A stretch of 43,734 nucleotides of DNA, from positions 1-43,734 of the forward strand of contig CALDUK010000044.1 in the NCBI GenBank assembly GCA_937924905.1, in the 5' to 3' direction. This document shows positions 9,882 to 17,514 of this stretch, one piece after another (within the stretch, counting starts at the first letter, position 1; every line of letters begins with the position of its first letter). The notes below the pieces were generated by a model. It had not been told where the DNA came from, made no database searches, and saw only the letters and a program-made list of their open reading frames with translations. Source of the stretch: an uncultured Paracoccaceae bacterium (GTDB taxonomy: Bacteria; Pseudomonadota; Alphaproteobacteria; Rhodobacterales; Rhodobacteraceae). A program made the translations under genes and the position numbers.

Positions 9882-11666
9882 ATGCACGCCTATCGCAGCC
9901 ACACTTGCTCCGAACTGACCTCTGCCAATGTAGGCGAAACCATCCGCCTGTCCGGTTGGGTGCATCGCATCCGCGACCACGGCGGTGTCCTGTTCATCGA
10001 CCTGCGCGATCACTACGGGATCACACAGGTTTTGTGCGACCCCGACAGCCCGGTCTTCAAAGAGGTTGAAAAGCTGCGGTCTGAATGGTGCATCCGCATC
10101 GATGGGAATGTCAAAGCGCGCGACCCGGATTTGGTCAATGCCAAGATCCCGACCGGCGAGATCGAGGTTTTTATCCGCGATATGGAAGTTCTGGGTGCGT
10201 CGGATGAATTGCCGCTGATTGTCTTCGGCGATCAGGAATACCCCGAAGAAACCCGTCTGCGCTATCGCTATCTGGACCTGCGCCGCGAGGTGATGCAGCG
10301 CAATATGACCCTGCGCTCGGATGTGGTGGCATCCATGCGTCGCCGTATGTGGGAAAAAGGGTTTCGGGAACACCAGACGCCGATCATCACCGCGTCCAGC
10401 CCAGAAGGCGCGCGCGACTTTCTGGTGCCGTCGCGCCTGCATCCGGGCAAGTTTTACGCGCTGCCGCAGGCTCCTCAACAGTTCAAACAGCTTCTGATGG
10501 TGTCGGGCTTTGACAAGTATTTCCAAATCGCGCCCTGCTTCCGCGATGAAGACCCGCGCGCCGACCGTTCGCCCACGGATTTCTACCAGCTTGATCTGGA
10601 AATGAGCTTTGTCGAACAACAGGATGTCTTTGACGTTATCGCACCTGTCTTGGCGGGTGTGTTCGAAGAATTCGGGGGTGGACGCAAGGTAGATGCCGCC
10701 GCCGACTGGGCGCAGATCAGTTACCGCGACGCAGCACTTTGGTACGGTTCAGACAAGCCAGACCTGCGCAACCCGATCAAAATGCAGGATGTGACCAAAC
10801 ATTTCCGCGGCTCGGGTTTTGCGATCTTTGCCAAAATTCTGGAACAGGACGGCACCGAAATTCGCGCCATCCCCGCGCCCACCGGCGGGTCGCGCAAGTT
10901 CTGCGACAGGATGAACGCTTTTGCCCAGAAAGAGGGTCTGCCGGGCATGGGGTACATCTTTTGGCGCGATCAGGGCGACGGTATGGAAGCCGCTGGCCCG
11001 CTGGCCAAGAACATCGGCCCCGAACGCACAGAAGCCATCCGCCAGCAATTGGGCCTTGATGTCGGTGACGCGGCGTTCTTCCTTGGCGGCAAAGCCAAAA
11101 CCTTTGAAGGGGTCGCGGGCAAGGCGCGCGATGTCATCGGGGACGAGCTGAACCTGACCGACAAGAACCGGTTTGCCTTTGCCTGGATCGTCGATTTTCC
11201 GATCTATGAACGCGATGAAGAAACCGGCGAAATCGACTTTGAACACAACCCGTTTTCGATGCCACAGGGCGGAATGGACGCGCTGCAGGGCGACCCGATG
11301 GAGGTCAAAGGCTTCCAGTACGATCTGGCGTGCAACGGTTATGAACTGGTCTCGGGCGCGATCCGGAACCACAAGCCCGAGATTATGCTCAAGGCTTTTG
11401 AACTTGCAGGCTATGACGAGGATGAAGTGAAATCCCGGTTCGGCGGTCTTTACACAGCATTCAACTATGGCGCCCCGCCACATGGCGGTTGTGCATTGGG
11501 CATCGACCGGACCGTCATGCTTTTGGCGGATGAAGCAAATATCCGCGAGGTCATGCTGTTCCCGATGAACCAGCGGGCCGAAGATCTGATGATGGGCGCG
11601 CCAAGCGAGCCGACGAACGAGCAGTTGCGCGAGTTGCGGTTGCGGGTGCTGCCGCCCGAAGAATGA
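9882..11666 (+). CDS. aspS: Aspartyl-tRNA synthetase, probably non-discriminating (Asp/Asn)
   Basis: A 594-residue class IIb synthetase of bacterial type. It has an N-terminal OB-fold anticodon-binding domain ([21 protein letters not shown]), class II motif 2 ([13 protein letters not shown]), the GAD insertion domain in the middle, and motif 3 ([14 protein letters not shown]) near the C terminus. The anticodon-domain loop reads RDHGG; His there is associated with AspRS that also charge tRNA-Asn, followed by GatCAB amidation. Non-discriminating activity is therefore likely but inferred. I chose ATG 9882 (MHAYRSH), which fits the family length; ATG 9870 is a possible alternative. Its stop overlaps the start of the GNAT gene (ATGA), and that gene in turn overlaps a restriction endonuclease gene, so the three are probably cotranscribed. 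Confidence 0.95.
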   Translation: MHAYRSHTCSELTSANVGETIRLSGWVHRIRDHGGVLFIDLRDHYGITQVLCDPDSPVFKEVEKLRSEWCIRIDGNVKARDPDLVNAKIPTGEIEVFIRDMEVLGASDELPLIVFGDQEYPEETRLRYRYLDLRREVMQRNMTLRSDVVASMRRRMWEKGFREHQTPIITASSPEGARDFLVPSRLHPGKFYALPQAPQQFKQLLMVSGFDKYFQIAPCFRDEDPRADRSPTDFYQLDLEMSFVEQQDVFDVIAPVLAGVFEEFGGGRKVDAAADWAQISYRDAALWYGSDKPDLRNPIKMQDVTKHFRGSGFAIFAKILEQDGTEIRAIPAPTGGSRKFCDRMNAFAQKEGLPGMGYIFWRDQGDGMEAAGPLAKNIGPERTEAIRQQLGLDVGDAAFFLGGKAKTFEGVAGKARDVIGDELNLTDKNRFAFAWIVDFPIYERDEETGEIDFEHNPFSMPQGGMDALQGDPMEVKGFQYDLACNGYELVSGAIRNHKPEIMLKAFELAGYDEDEVKSRFGGLYTAFNYGAPPHGGCALGIDRTVMLLADEANIREVMLFPMNQRAEDLMMGAPSEPTNEQLRELRLRVLPPEE

Positions 11667-12346
11667 GGCTTGCCAACTGGACACCGCCGCCCTTTCCGCC
11701 GCATGGCGTTCTGCAAGGGCGCTATGTCCGGTTGGAACCTTTGGCGCGCGCCCACATTCCCGCGCTCTGGGCGGCGCATCAAGGGCAGGATCAGGTCTGG
11801 GACTACATCCCGAACGGCCCTTTTGCCAGCGAAGCGGCCCTTGGGGGCTGGGTGGATCAGGTGCGCATCAGTCCCGACCCGATGCAATTCGCCGTCCGCA
11901 TGGAAAATGGCCAGATCGGTGGCACGCTATCGCTTTTGCGCATCAACCCGGCGGCCGGGTCGATCGAGGTCGGCTACATCGTGTTCACGCCGCGCCTTCA
12001 ACGCACCCGCGAAGCGACCGAGGCGATCTATCTGACGCTCCAATGGGCGTTCGAAGCGGGCTATCGCCGGTTTGAATGGAAGTGCGACGCCGCCAATCTG
12101 CCATCGCGCCGGGCGGCTGAACGGTTTGGCCTGTCTTACGAAGGCATCTTCCGTCAGGCCGCTGTCGTCAAAGGCAAGAACCGCGACACCGCCTGGTTTG
12201 CGGCCATAGACGCCGAATGGCCTGCGCTGAAAGATGCGTTTGACACCTGGCTTGACCCGATCAACTTCGACAGCCAAGGCCATCAAAAACAACGGCTTTC
12301 CGACCTGACTGCGCCTGTTCTTGTTGTCCGGGATCCGGGCCGGTGA
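11663..12346 (+). CDS. GNAT-family N-acetyltransferase (RimJ/RimL-like)
   Basis: A 227-residue acetyltransferase. The N-terminal part ([21 protein letters not shown]) matches the RimJ/RimL or Acetyltransf_3 style, with [23 protein letters not shown] carrying the acetyl-CoA binding strand and loop around residues 100-125. [24 protein letters not shown] is the usual final helix. The family acetylates protein N-termini, amino acids or small amines; no substrate can be named here. The ATG overlaps the aspS stop by four bases (ATGA) and its own stop overlaps the next gene (GTGA), suggesting translational coupling across the trio. Codon use looks like its neighbours. Confidence 0.8.
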   Translation: MRLANWTPPPFPPHGVLQGRYVRLEPLARAHIPALWAAHQGQDQVWDYIPNGPFASEAALGGWVDQVRISPDPMQFAVRMENGQIGGTLSLLRINPAAGSIEVGYIVFTPRLQRTREATEAIYLTLQWAFEAGYRRFEWKCDAANLPSRRAAERFGLSYEGIFRQAAVVKGKNRDTAWFAAIDAEWPALKDAFDTWLDPINFDSQGHQKQRLSDLTAPVLVVRDPGR

Positions 12347-13074
12347 GCCTGTCGACGCTTCTTGAGGCCGGGTTCAATGTTTTGACCCGCAACCACGCCG
12401 AAGCAATTTTGGCGCATGATTTTCCGGCCGAGCTTGATTTGCTGACCCGGGTTCTGACCGAATTTCGCATCTCGCTGGACGAGGTCATATCCGGCGGTGG
12501 GGGCGAAGCGGGCCTGACCCAACGATTGCGCCACGAGTTGTCGGACATCAACTGGCGGAAACACAACTTTAGTGTCCAGACGGTTGTTGATGGCCACGAG
12601 CGTACGGGCATCAGCCACGAAGTTGATCACGTCAAATTTGCCGATGCGGGCGCTTTGGCGCTGGAAATCGAATGGAACAACAAAGACCCGTTCTTTGACC
12701 GCGATCTGGAGAATTTCCAGCGTCTGCACGCGCTATCGGCGATCAGTGTTGGCGTGATCGTGACCCGGGGGGCGTCGATGCAGGACGCGTTTCTGGGTCG
12801 GATCACCGCTTGGATGAAAGACCGCGACCTTACATCGGAAGATGATCTTGACCGTCTTGGCATCGCGCCGCGCACCGCGTCTCAGCGCAAGACGGTTGCC
12901 GATCAGGTGGCGCGCGGCATCCCATTCGCTGACGCCTTTGCCCGCAAGTTTGTTGCTGACAAGTTCGGACAGGCCACCACCCATTGGTCCAAACTGGACG
13001 ACCGCGTTCATCGCGGCGTCGGCAACCCGTGTCCCTTGCTTTTGATCGGTTTGCCCGAGGCCATTTTGATTTAA
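12343..13074 (+). CDS. Type II restriction endonuclease, BglII/BstYI family
   Basis: A 243-residue protein that I place in the BglII/BstYI (BamHI-like) endonuclease family. The probable catalytic core is Asp95 in SHEVDHVKF and Glu108/Glu110 in ALEIEWNNKD, an Asp...Glu-x-Glu arrangement like the PD-(D/E)xK variant of BamHI-type enzymes. It is followed by DPFFDRDLENFQRLHA and ISVGVIVTRG. The C-terminal DKFGQATTHWSKL...GVGNPCPLLLIG block is a family hallmark as I recall it. Members cut sites built around GATC, but the exact site cannot be read from sequence. The start is GTG at 12343, overlapping the GNAT stop (GTGA). The candidate partner methylase is the MT-A70 gene at 13781-14422, separated by a convergent L,D-transpeptidase gene. 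Confidence 0.75.
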   Translation: MSLSTLLEAGFNVLTRNHAEAILAHDFPAELDLLTRVLTEFRISLDEVISGGGGEAGLTQRLRHELSDINWRKHNFSVQTVVDGHERTGISHEVDHVKFADAGALALEIEWNNKDPFFDRDLENFQRLHALSAISVGVIVTRGASMQDAFLGRITAWMKDRDLTSEDDLDRLGIAPRTASQRKTVADQVARGIPFADAFARKFVADKFGQATTHWSKLDDRVHRGVGNPCPLLLIGLPEAILI

Positions 13075-13092
13075 GGCCTCAGGCGCAGGGGA

Positions 13093-13668
13093 TCAGGCGG
13101 TCATCGGAAAGAGATGTACCACCGTGCCCAAAGGCACCCGGTCATAAAGATCGACCATATACCCGTTCGTCAAACGGGCGCAGCCGTTTGAAACGCGGGT
13201 CAAAATGGTCTTGGGCTGGTTCGTCCCGTGGATGCGAAGCATCGTGTCACCGCCTTTTGGGTGATGCAGATACAAGGCGCGCGACCCCAACGGGTTGCCC
13301 GGACCGCCCGGCATACCGTCTTTCCATTCTTCGTATTTCGCGTTTCGCTCGATCATGTCGGGCGTGGGTGTCCAGCTTGGCCACTCTTTCTTCGCGCGGA
13401 TGATATATGACCCTGGTTCCCATAAATGGGGCAGGGACACGCCGATCGGGTACCGAATGGCGCGGCCTTTTTCCATCGTCCAGTACAGGGCAAATTCGTC
13501 CGGTTTGACGTGAATAACACCCGGTCGCGTGGCGCGCCCAACCCGGATGATGCGCGCCTTGCGCGGGTCAATGTCATCGTCCTTGGGTTTGGCGGCAAGC
13601 GCCGGCATAGCGGTGAAACTGGCGGCAGCCGCAGCCCCGCCCAGCAATAGGTTCCGTCTTGGCAGCAT
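13093..13668 (-). CDS. Exported L,D-transpeptidase (YkuD domain)
   Basis: A 191-residue protein with a twin-arginine-like signal (MLPRRNLLLGGAAAAAS) and a likely cleavage site after ALA near residue 25. The YkuD domain spans roughly 50-190. It contains His147 in RIHGTNQP and the nucleophile Cys163 in SNGCARL, matching the HxGT...S-x-GC-x-R signature with Asn where many members have His. Such enzymes make 3-3 peptidoglycan cross-links or attach lipoproteins to peptidoglycan in the periplasm. It stands 112 bases downstream of the MT-A70 gene on the same strand and is convergent with the restriction endonuclease gene. GAGG lies 6 bases before the ATG, inside a TTAA-N7-TTAAC motif. Confidence 0.88.
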   Translation of the reverse strand: MLPRRNLLLGGAAAAASFTAMPALAAKPKDDDIDPRKARIIRVGRATRPGVIHVKPDEFALYWTMEKGRAIRYPIGVSLPHLWEPGSYIIRAKKEWPSWTPTPDMIERNAKYEEWKDGMPGGPGNPLGSRALYLHHPKGGDTMLRIHGTNQPKTILTRVSNGCARLTNGYMVDLYDRVPLGTVVHLFPMTA

Positions 13669-13684
13669 TTAAAACCTCGTTAAC
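13669..13684. promoter_or_regulatory. CtrA-like box TTAA-N7-TTAAC abutting the L,D-transpeptidase start
   Basis: A perfect match to the full CtrA consensus TTAA-N7-TTAAC lies directly against the start codon and contains the Shine-Dalgarno GAGG. In this position it could only repress or mark a very short leader. Coincidence is possible because part of the motif is simply the AT-rich base run around the ribosome binding site. Confidence 0.3.
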
Positions 13685-13753
13685 ACAATCCCCGACGGGA
13701 AAAGTAACGAGCGAATCGTGGCAAGGGCATGTCCTCGCGCGGCTGTGATCGAG

Positions 13754-13776
13754 AAAAGCCCGAAGCTGTGGCTTTT
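13754..13776 (-). terminator. Probable terminator after the MT-A70 gene
   Basis: Seven-base-pair stem AAAAGCC/GGCTTTT with a 9-base loop, ending in TTTTC on the minus strand, 5 bases past the MT-A70 stop. It may separate that gene from the downstream L,D-transpeptidase. Confidence 0.5.
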
Positions 13777-13780
13777 GCGC

Positions 13781-14422
13781 TTATTCGGCGGCGACGCCGG
13801 AATTGTAGGAATAGGTCTTCCAATCGGGTTTATAATCGGCATCCGCCTGATTTCCCCAGACCGTCCAGCCTTCGCGGATGCCGCGCCCGAACAGTTCCAG
13901 ATAGGGGCCCCAGGAACAGTCTTCGATGATGCGGTACTGTTCATCGGGCTTGCGGGAATGTTCGCGCTTTCGGCTTTGGATCATGTTGACCTGACGCCGT
14001 CCGGGCGCTTCGGTGCGGACATTCTTGCCACGTGTGCCAAACAGAATAACTTCGGTCACATTGCGGAAATAAAACCCAACCCCCCGGCCATCCGATCCGC
14101 CGTCTTTGCGGATCTTGTGCCAGATGATGTTGGATTTGTATTCAAACCCCCAGGCGGTCAGCACCTGCAAGCCTTCGGGCAAAAGCGCATTCGGCACCCA
14201 AAGATAGCAATGCGCGCGGTCTTCCAGATGCGCGCTTACCGGCAAGGCGCAGATATCGGCAAGTTCCATCGTTGGATAGCGGGCAAGGCGCTTGTGTTCC
14301 GGGGCGATTTTGCCGGTGCGGTTCACAAACCGCCACGGCGGATCAGCCAGCACAGTACCAAACCGGTCCTGCCCCAGGAAGTCATCCAAATCTTGTGCCG
14401 CGTTATGGCCCATATCCAACAT
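13781..14422 (-). CDS. MT-A70-family adenine-N6 DNA methyltransferase
   Basis: About 213 residues with the amino-methyltransferase motif IV DPPW (LADPPWRF, near residue 26 of the chosen start), followed by YPTMELADICALPV and CYLWVPNALLPEGLQVLTAWGF, all typical of MT-A70 proteins. The family includes eukaryotic mRNA m6A writers and bacterial DNA adenine methylases, some of which belong to restriction systems. The ATG at 14422 is chosen; a TTG 12 codons upstream and an ATG 3 codons downstream are alternatives. None has a strong ribosome binding site. The BglII/BstYI-type endonuclease gene is 0.7 kb away on the other strand, so I infer a restriction-modification pair, but a solitary methylase is also possible. 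Confidence 0.8.
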   Translation of the reverse strand: MLDMGHNAAQDLDDFLGQDRFGTVLADPPWRFVNRTGKIAPEHKRLARYPTMELADICALPVSAHLEDRAHCYLWVPNALLPEGLQVLTAWGFEYKSNIIWHKIRKDGGSDGRGVGFYFRNVTEVILFGTRGKNVRTEAPGRRQVNMIQSRKREHSRKPDEQYRIIEDCSWGPYLELFGRGIREGWTVWGNQADADYKPDWKTYSYNSGVAAE

Positions 14423-14485
14423 GATGGTCGCTCTGTTCGGGAATGGCCAGAGGAACAATAGGGGAACGCGCGCGTTCAGACAAGG

Positions 14486-15202
14486 TCAAACACCGCCCAG
14501 ATGTTGCGCGCGGGCATCAAGCGCATTTGCGATTTCCAAAAGAGATGCGTTTGCATGCGCGCCGTCCTGCAGCGCGGCAAGATCTGCGGCACTTTCACCA
14601 ATCAGCGGGTCGCGCGTGCATTTCGCCAATCCCAGCAGGAAGTTCACCAGATAGGCCAGCGTGTCAGGCCCGGGGCTGGTGCGCAGCAATTCACACGCCA
14701 GCGCCAAATCATCGCGCAAGGACAACACATCAGGTGCCACTTCATCCACCGCAGGGCGGGCCACGCGGACGGGTTGCGCATCTTCCGGCAAAAGGCCCAG
14801 GACGGTTTTCTGGAAATGCGCGATCGACGAAATGGGCTTTGGCAGAAAGGCATCCGCCCCCATCCCGATGGCGGCATCCTTCAGCGATTCGTCGCCCGAA
14901 CTGGCGATGATCCCGTCAATGCGCGCGTCCGCTTCGGCCATTTTGGCGATCAATTCCAGGCCCGATCCGTCGGGCAACCCAAGATCGATCACTGCAATGC
15001 GCGGGCGATAGGTGCGCAAGTGACGTTCGGCCGAAGCAAGGCTTCCCGCCCGTCGGATACGGGCGCCCGAACGTTGGCAAATCAGCCGCAACGCCTCGCA
15101 GGCATGGCGGCTGTCTTCGACCACCAGCACCATCGTGCCCAGCAGTGGCCGGTTTGCTGTTGGTGGCTGCATCATAACCAGATCTTCAAGGGCTTCTGGC
15201 AT
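14486..15202 (-). CDS. Response regulator: receiver domain plus uncharacterised C-terminal region
   Basis: A 238-residue protein. Residues 22-135 form a receiver domain: acidic pocket Glu29/Asp30 (VVEDS), phospho-acceptor Asp73 (VIDLGLPDGSG), Ser101 (IIASSGD) and Lys122 (LPKP). The remaining 100 residues are mostly helical (DDLALACELLRTSPG, LAYLVNFLLGLAK) and match no DNA-binding or enzymatic output domain that I recognise. The ATG at 15202 is supported by GGAGGA 7 bases upstream; the frame extends ten codons further without better support. No histidine kinase is adjacent. The gene is divergent from mce across a 141-base gap that holds a near-match CtrA box, so cell-cycle or motility control is conceivable but unproven. 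Confidence 0.8.
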   Translation of the reverse strand: MPEALEDLVMMQPPTANRPLLGTMVLVVEDSRHACEALRLICQRSGARIRRAGSLASAERHLRTYRPRIAVIDLGLPDGSGLELIAKMAEADARIDGIIASSGDESLKDAAIGMGADAFLPKPISSIAHFQKTVLGLLPEDAQPVRVARPAVDEVAPDVLSLRDDLALACELLRTSPGPDTLAYLVNFLLGLAKCTRDPLIGESAADLAALQDGAHANASLLEIANALDARAQHLGGV

Positions 15203-15248
15203 CGCGGATCCTCCGAAACTGAACGCGGCCAATGTGGGCTGATAATGG

Positions 15249-15263
15249 CTAACGGCGCGTTAA
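15249..15263. promoter_or_regulatory. Near-consensus CtrA box between the response regulator and mce
   Basis: CTAA-N7-TTAA (one mismatch from TTAA-N7-TTAA) lies 47 bases upstream of the receiver-protein ATG and 81 bases before mce. Weak evidence by itself. Confidence 0.25.
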
Positions 15264-15343
15264 TCCCGGCCCTGCGGCGCGATGTCTCTTGTTGCAGGGC
15301 CGCGACATGCCATAACCCGCAACAGGTTGGACGAGGACAAAAC

Positions 15344-15748
15344 ATGATTGGACGGCTTAATCACGTTGCCATCGCAGTGCCTGATCTGGACGCGGCCGCG
15401 GCCCAGTATCGCGATGTTTTGGGCGCCGATGTGGGGGAACCGCAAGACGAACCGGATCACGGTGTCACAGTCGTGTTCATCACATTGCCCAACACAAAGA
15501 TCGAGCTTTTGTATCCCTTGGGCGATGGTTCGCCCATTCAAGGGTTTCTTGAAAAGAACCCCTCGGGCGGCATTCACCACATCTGCTACGAGGTCGAAGA
15601 TATCCGCGCCGCGGCCCAGCAACTGACGGCGTCCGGCGCGCGGGTTCTGGGTGACGGGACGCCAAAGATCGGCGCGCATGGCAAACCGGTTTTGTTCCTA
15701 CATCCCAAGGATTTCACCGGAACTCTGATAGAATTGGAGCAAGTCTGA
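15344..15748 (+). CDS. mce: Methylmalonyl-CoA epimerase
   Basis: A 134-residue vicinal-oxygen-chelate (glyoxalase-fold) protein that interconverts (S)- and (R)-methylmalonyl-CoA between propionyl-CoA carboxylase and methylmalonyl-CoA mutase. Metal ligands are visible: His7 (LNHVAIAV), the second His in GGIHHICYEV, and Glu near residue 131 in LIELEQV. FLHPKDFTGTLIELEQV is a characteristic C terminus. The ATG at 15344 has GAGGA upstream. The frame is open for 281 codons before it, but that part is antisense to the response-regulator gene. The stop overlaps the DUF1467 start by one base (TGATG), a conserved gene pair in alphaproteobacteria as far as I recall. Confidence 0.92.
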   Translation: MIGRLNHVAIAVPDLDAAAAQYRDVLGADVGEPQDEPDHGVTVVFITLPNTKIELLYPLGDGSPIQGFLEKNPSGGIHHICYEVEDIRAAAQQLTASGARVLGDGTPKIGAHGKPVLFLHPKDFTGTLIELEQV

Positions 15749-16032
15749 TGGGCATCGTCACGGGCATCGTCCTTTTTGCTGTCGTCTGGTTCATGGTCCT
15801 GTTCGTTGTGCTGCCCATCCGCCTGGAAACACAGGGCGATGTGGGCGAACGCGTCGAAGGCACCCATGCCGGTTCACCGGCCACCGGTTTTTCAATGAAG
15901 AAACGCGTGCGCCTGACCACTCTGTGGGCCATCCCGATCTGGGCGATTATTGCGGGTGTTCTGGTTTTTGGTGATATCAGTGTGCGCGACATTGATATTT
16001 TCGGCCGTATGGGGCCTGCATCAGACCAATAG
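15748..16032 (+). CDS. DUF1467 family small membrane protein
   Basis: A 94-residue protein with two hydrophobic segments (about residues 4-23 and 58-78) separated by a polar loop rich in Gly, Glu and Arg (PIRLETQGDVGERVEGTHAGSPA). This pattern is that of DUF1467, an alphaproteobacterial family of unknown function found next to methylmalonyl-CoA epimerase genes. It is translationally coupled to mce by a one-base stop-start overlap. I cannot assign a role; a membrane function linked to propionate metabolism would be guesswork. Confidence 0.75.
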   Translation: MGIVTGIVLFAVVWFMVLFVVLPIRLETQGDVGERVEGTHAGSPATGFSMKKRVRLTTLWAIPIWAIIAGVLVFGDISVRDIDIFGRMGPASDQ

Positions 16033-16188
16033 GCGTTCGTCCGCACCACGGCCAAGTGGCCCGCCCTTGCACCCATGCGGCAGCCCTATGGTGTTTCGCT
16101 GTCAATCCGAACTTTCCGACCTCACCCAATGGGTTTAACCCTATGATGTCAGACAGCGTCGGGTGTTACAGCTATGATGCGCTTTGCC

Positions 16189-16875
16189 TTAGCGGCCGGT
16201 TTCCAACCTGTGAAAGATATGGGTGAACGTGGCCACGCCCAGGATCGGCACCAACAGGTTCAGCAACGGCACCGACAAGGGCACGGCCATCAACACACCC
16301 GCCGCCCAGACCGTGATCAGATGGGCACGAAAGCGCCTGCCCGCCTGTTGCCGCCCTAAACGGCGCACGGCAATCATCCGGTAATATTCCCGACCCAGCA
16401 AAAGCCCGTTCAGCCCATAAAAGACAAACGGTGCAAGCGGGGTGAAATAGAAGATCAGTACAAGCAGGTTCGCGACGCCCATAATGCCCAGAAATTTAAG
16501 CGTTTCCAAAAGGGTATCGGACAAGCCTAATCTGTCAGCGGTGCCAAGATGGGGGTAATGCCGCGCCTCGACCGCGTCGGCCACATCGTCCAGGAACAAG
16601 CCTGTGAACGCCGATGCAACCGGCACCATTAAAAAGACCGAGAGCACCATCATCAGAACCAACGACCCCCACGAGACAAGGCTGTTCGAGACCCCGACCT
16701 GGCCAATCCACGGCAGCGAAATAGCATCCGGGATCATCCAGGCGATACCCCAGAACGCCACGGCATAAAGGCCCAGCAAAAGCAGGATGGTCAGGCCAAC
16801 ACCCTGAACCAGCACCCAGCGAAAGCGGGCGTCGGTCATCTGCGCGACCGCGTCCAGAAAAGCACCGAAAATCAT
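16189..16875 (-). CDS. EI24/CysZ-like integral membrane protein
   Basis: A 228-residue polytopic protein with about four to six hydrophobic helices and the EI24 domain features: an N-terminal amphipathic part (FGAFLDAVAQMTD), a conserved middle block (FLDDVADAVEARHYPHL) and GLNGLLLGREYY. The CysZ branch of this family transports sulfate, and bacterial EI24 proteins are otherwise poorly understood. No sulfate-assimilation gene is nearby, so transport of sulfate is not supported by context. The ATG at 16875 overlaps the nitroreductase stop (ATGA), indicating coupling; upstream in-frame residues lie inside the nitroreductase gene and are not part of it. Confidence 0.75.
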   Translation of the reverse strand: MIFGAFLDAVAQMTDARFRWVLVQGVGLTILLLLGLYAVAFWGIAWMIPDAISLPWIGQVGVSNSLVSWGSLVLMMVLSVFLMVPVASAFTGLFLDDVADAVEARHYPHLGTADRLGLSDTLLETLKFLGIMGVANLLVLIFYFTPLAPFVFYGLNGLLLGREYYRMIAVRRLGRQQAGRRFRAHLITVWAAGVLMAVPLSVPLLNLLVPILGVATFTHIFHRLETGR

Positions 16876-17450
16876 GCGTCGATCCATTCGACGATCTGGT
16901 CCAGATTGGGGCGCGGGCGTTCGGGTGGCGCAGCGCGTTCGGTGCCGATGTGCATAATGCCTGCGATCCATTCCTGTGGCGCAAGCCCCAGGTGGTATTC
17001 GCGCCATTCGCGGTCATGGCTGGCCCAACCGGAAAGCCAGTTGCACCCCCATCCTGCGGCCAGTGCGGCGTTCAGAAATTGCATACAAACGGCACCTGCC
17101 GACAGCGTCTGTTCGATCTTGGGTATCTTGTCGGATGGCTTCGGGCTGGCCACCACCACGACAGCAAGGCGTGCTGCGCTATATTCTGTTTCGGCCTTGG
17201 CGATCTTGTCAGGCGCGATGCCAAGGGCAGCCCCCCTGGCCGCCAAGCTTAGGCTGAGACGGTGCAGGGCCGGGGGGGGCAGCACGATGAACCGCCAAGG
17301 TTCCAGTTTTCCGTGATCCGGGGTGCGCGCGGCAATCTCCAGCAATTTCAACAGCGTGTCACGGTCCGGCACCGGGTCGCCCAGCGTTTTCGCCGGGCGC
17401 GAACGACGGGTTTCAAGGAACTGCATGGCGTCCGAATTGGCAACTGGCAT
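16872..17450 (-). CDS. Nitroreductase-family flavoprotein (YdjA-like)
   Basis: A 192-residue FMN-binding protein of the small nitroreductase group. It has the N-terminal RRSRP flavin-phosphate contact, ARTPDHGKLEPWRFIV as the second FMN loop, the dimer-interface block TLSAGAVCMQFLNAALAAGWGCNW split across residues 115-140, and MHIGTE near the C terminus. YdjA-like members reduce nitro compounds or quinones with NAD(P)H; the natural substrate is unknown. The start ATG is preceded by a GGAG that lies inside the 3' arm of a hairpin (17459-17482). The stop overlaps the start of the EI24 gene. It follows the HDAC-like gene by 64 bases on the same strand. Confidence 0.85.
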   Translation of the reverse strand: MPVANSDAMQFLETRRSRPAKTLGDPVPDRDTLLKLLEIAARTPDHGKLEPWRFIVLPPPALHRLSLSLAARGAALGIAPDKIAKAETEYSAARLAVVVVASPKPSDKIPKIEQTLSAGAVCMQFLNAALAAGWGCNWLSGWASHDREWREYHLGLAPQEWIAGIMHIGTERAAPPERPRPNLDQIVEWIDA

Positions 17451-17458
17451 GGGGCGAA

Positions 17459-17482
17459 AACTCCGTTCTTCGCAATGGAGTT
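17459..17482 (-). promoter_or_regulatory. Hairpin covering the nitroreductase ribosome binding site
   Basis: On the minus strand AACTCC (17482-17477) pairs with GGAGTT (17464-17459), loop 12 bases. The GGAG is the Shine-Dalgarno of the nitroreductase gene, 8 or so bases from its ATG. It could modulate translation or act as a weak terminator of the HDAC transcript. Confidence 0.4.
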
Positions 17483-17514
17483 AAGGGGTCAGGCGGGGTT
17501 TGTGAAGGTGGCGG

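Noticed and set aside
9147..10619. A 490-codon open frame on the minus strand across the PAP2 gene end and aspS
   Set aside because: It is antisense to two well-supported genes, has no recognisable domain, and its composition (His, Arg and Gln rich) is typical of GC-rich shadow frames.
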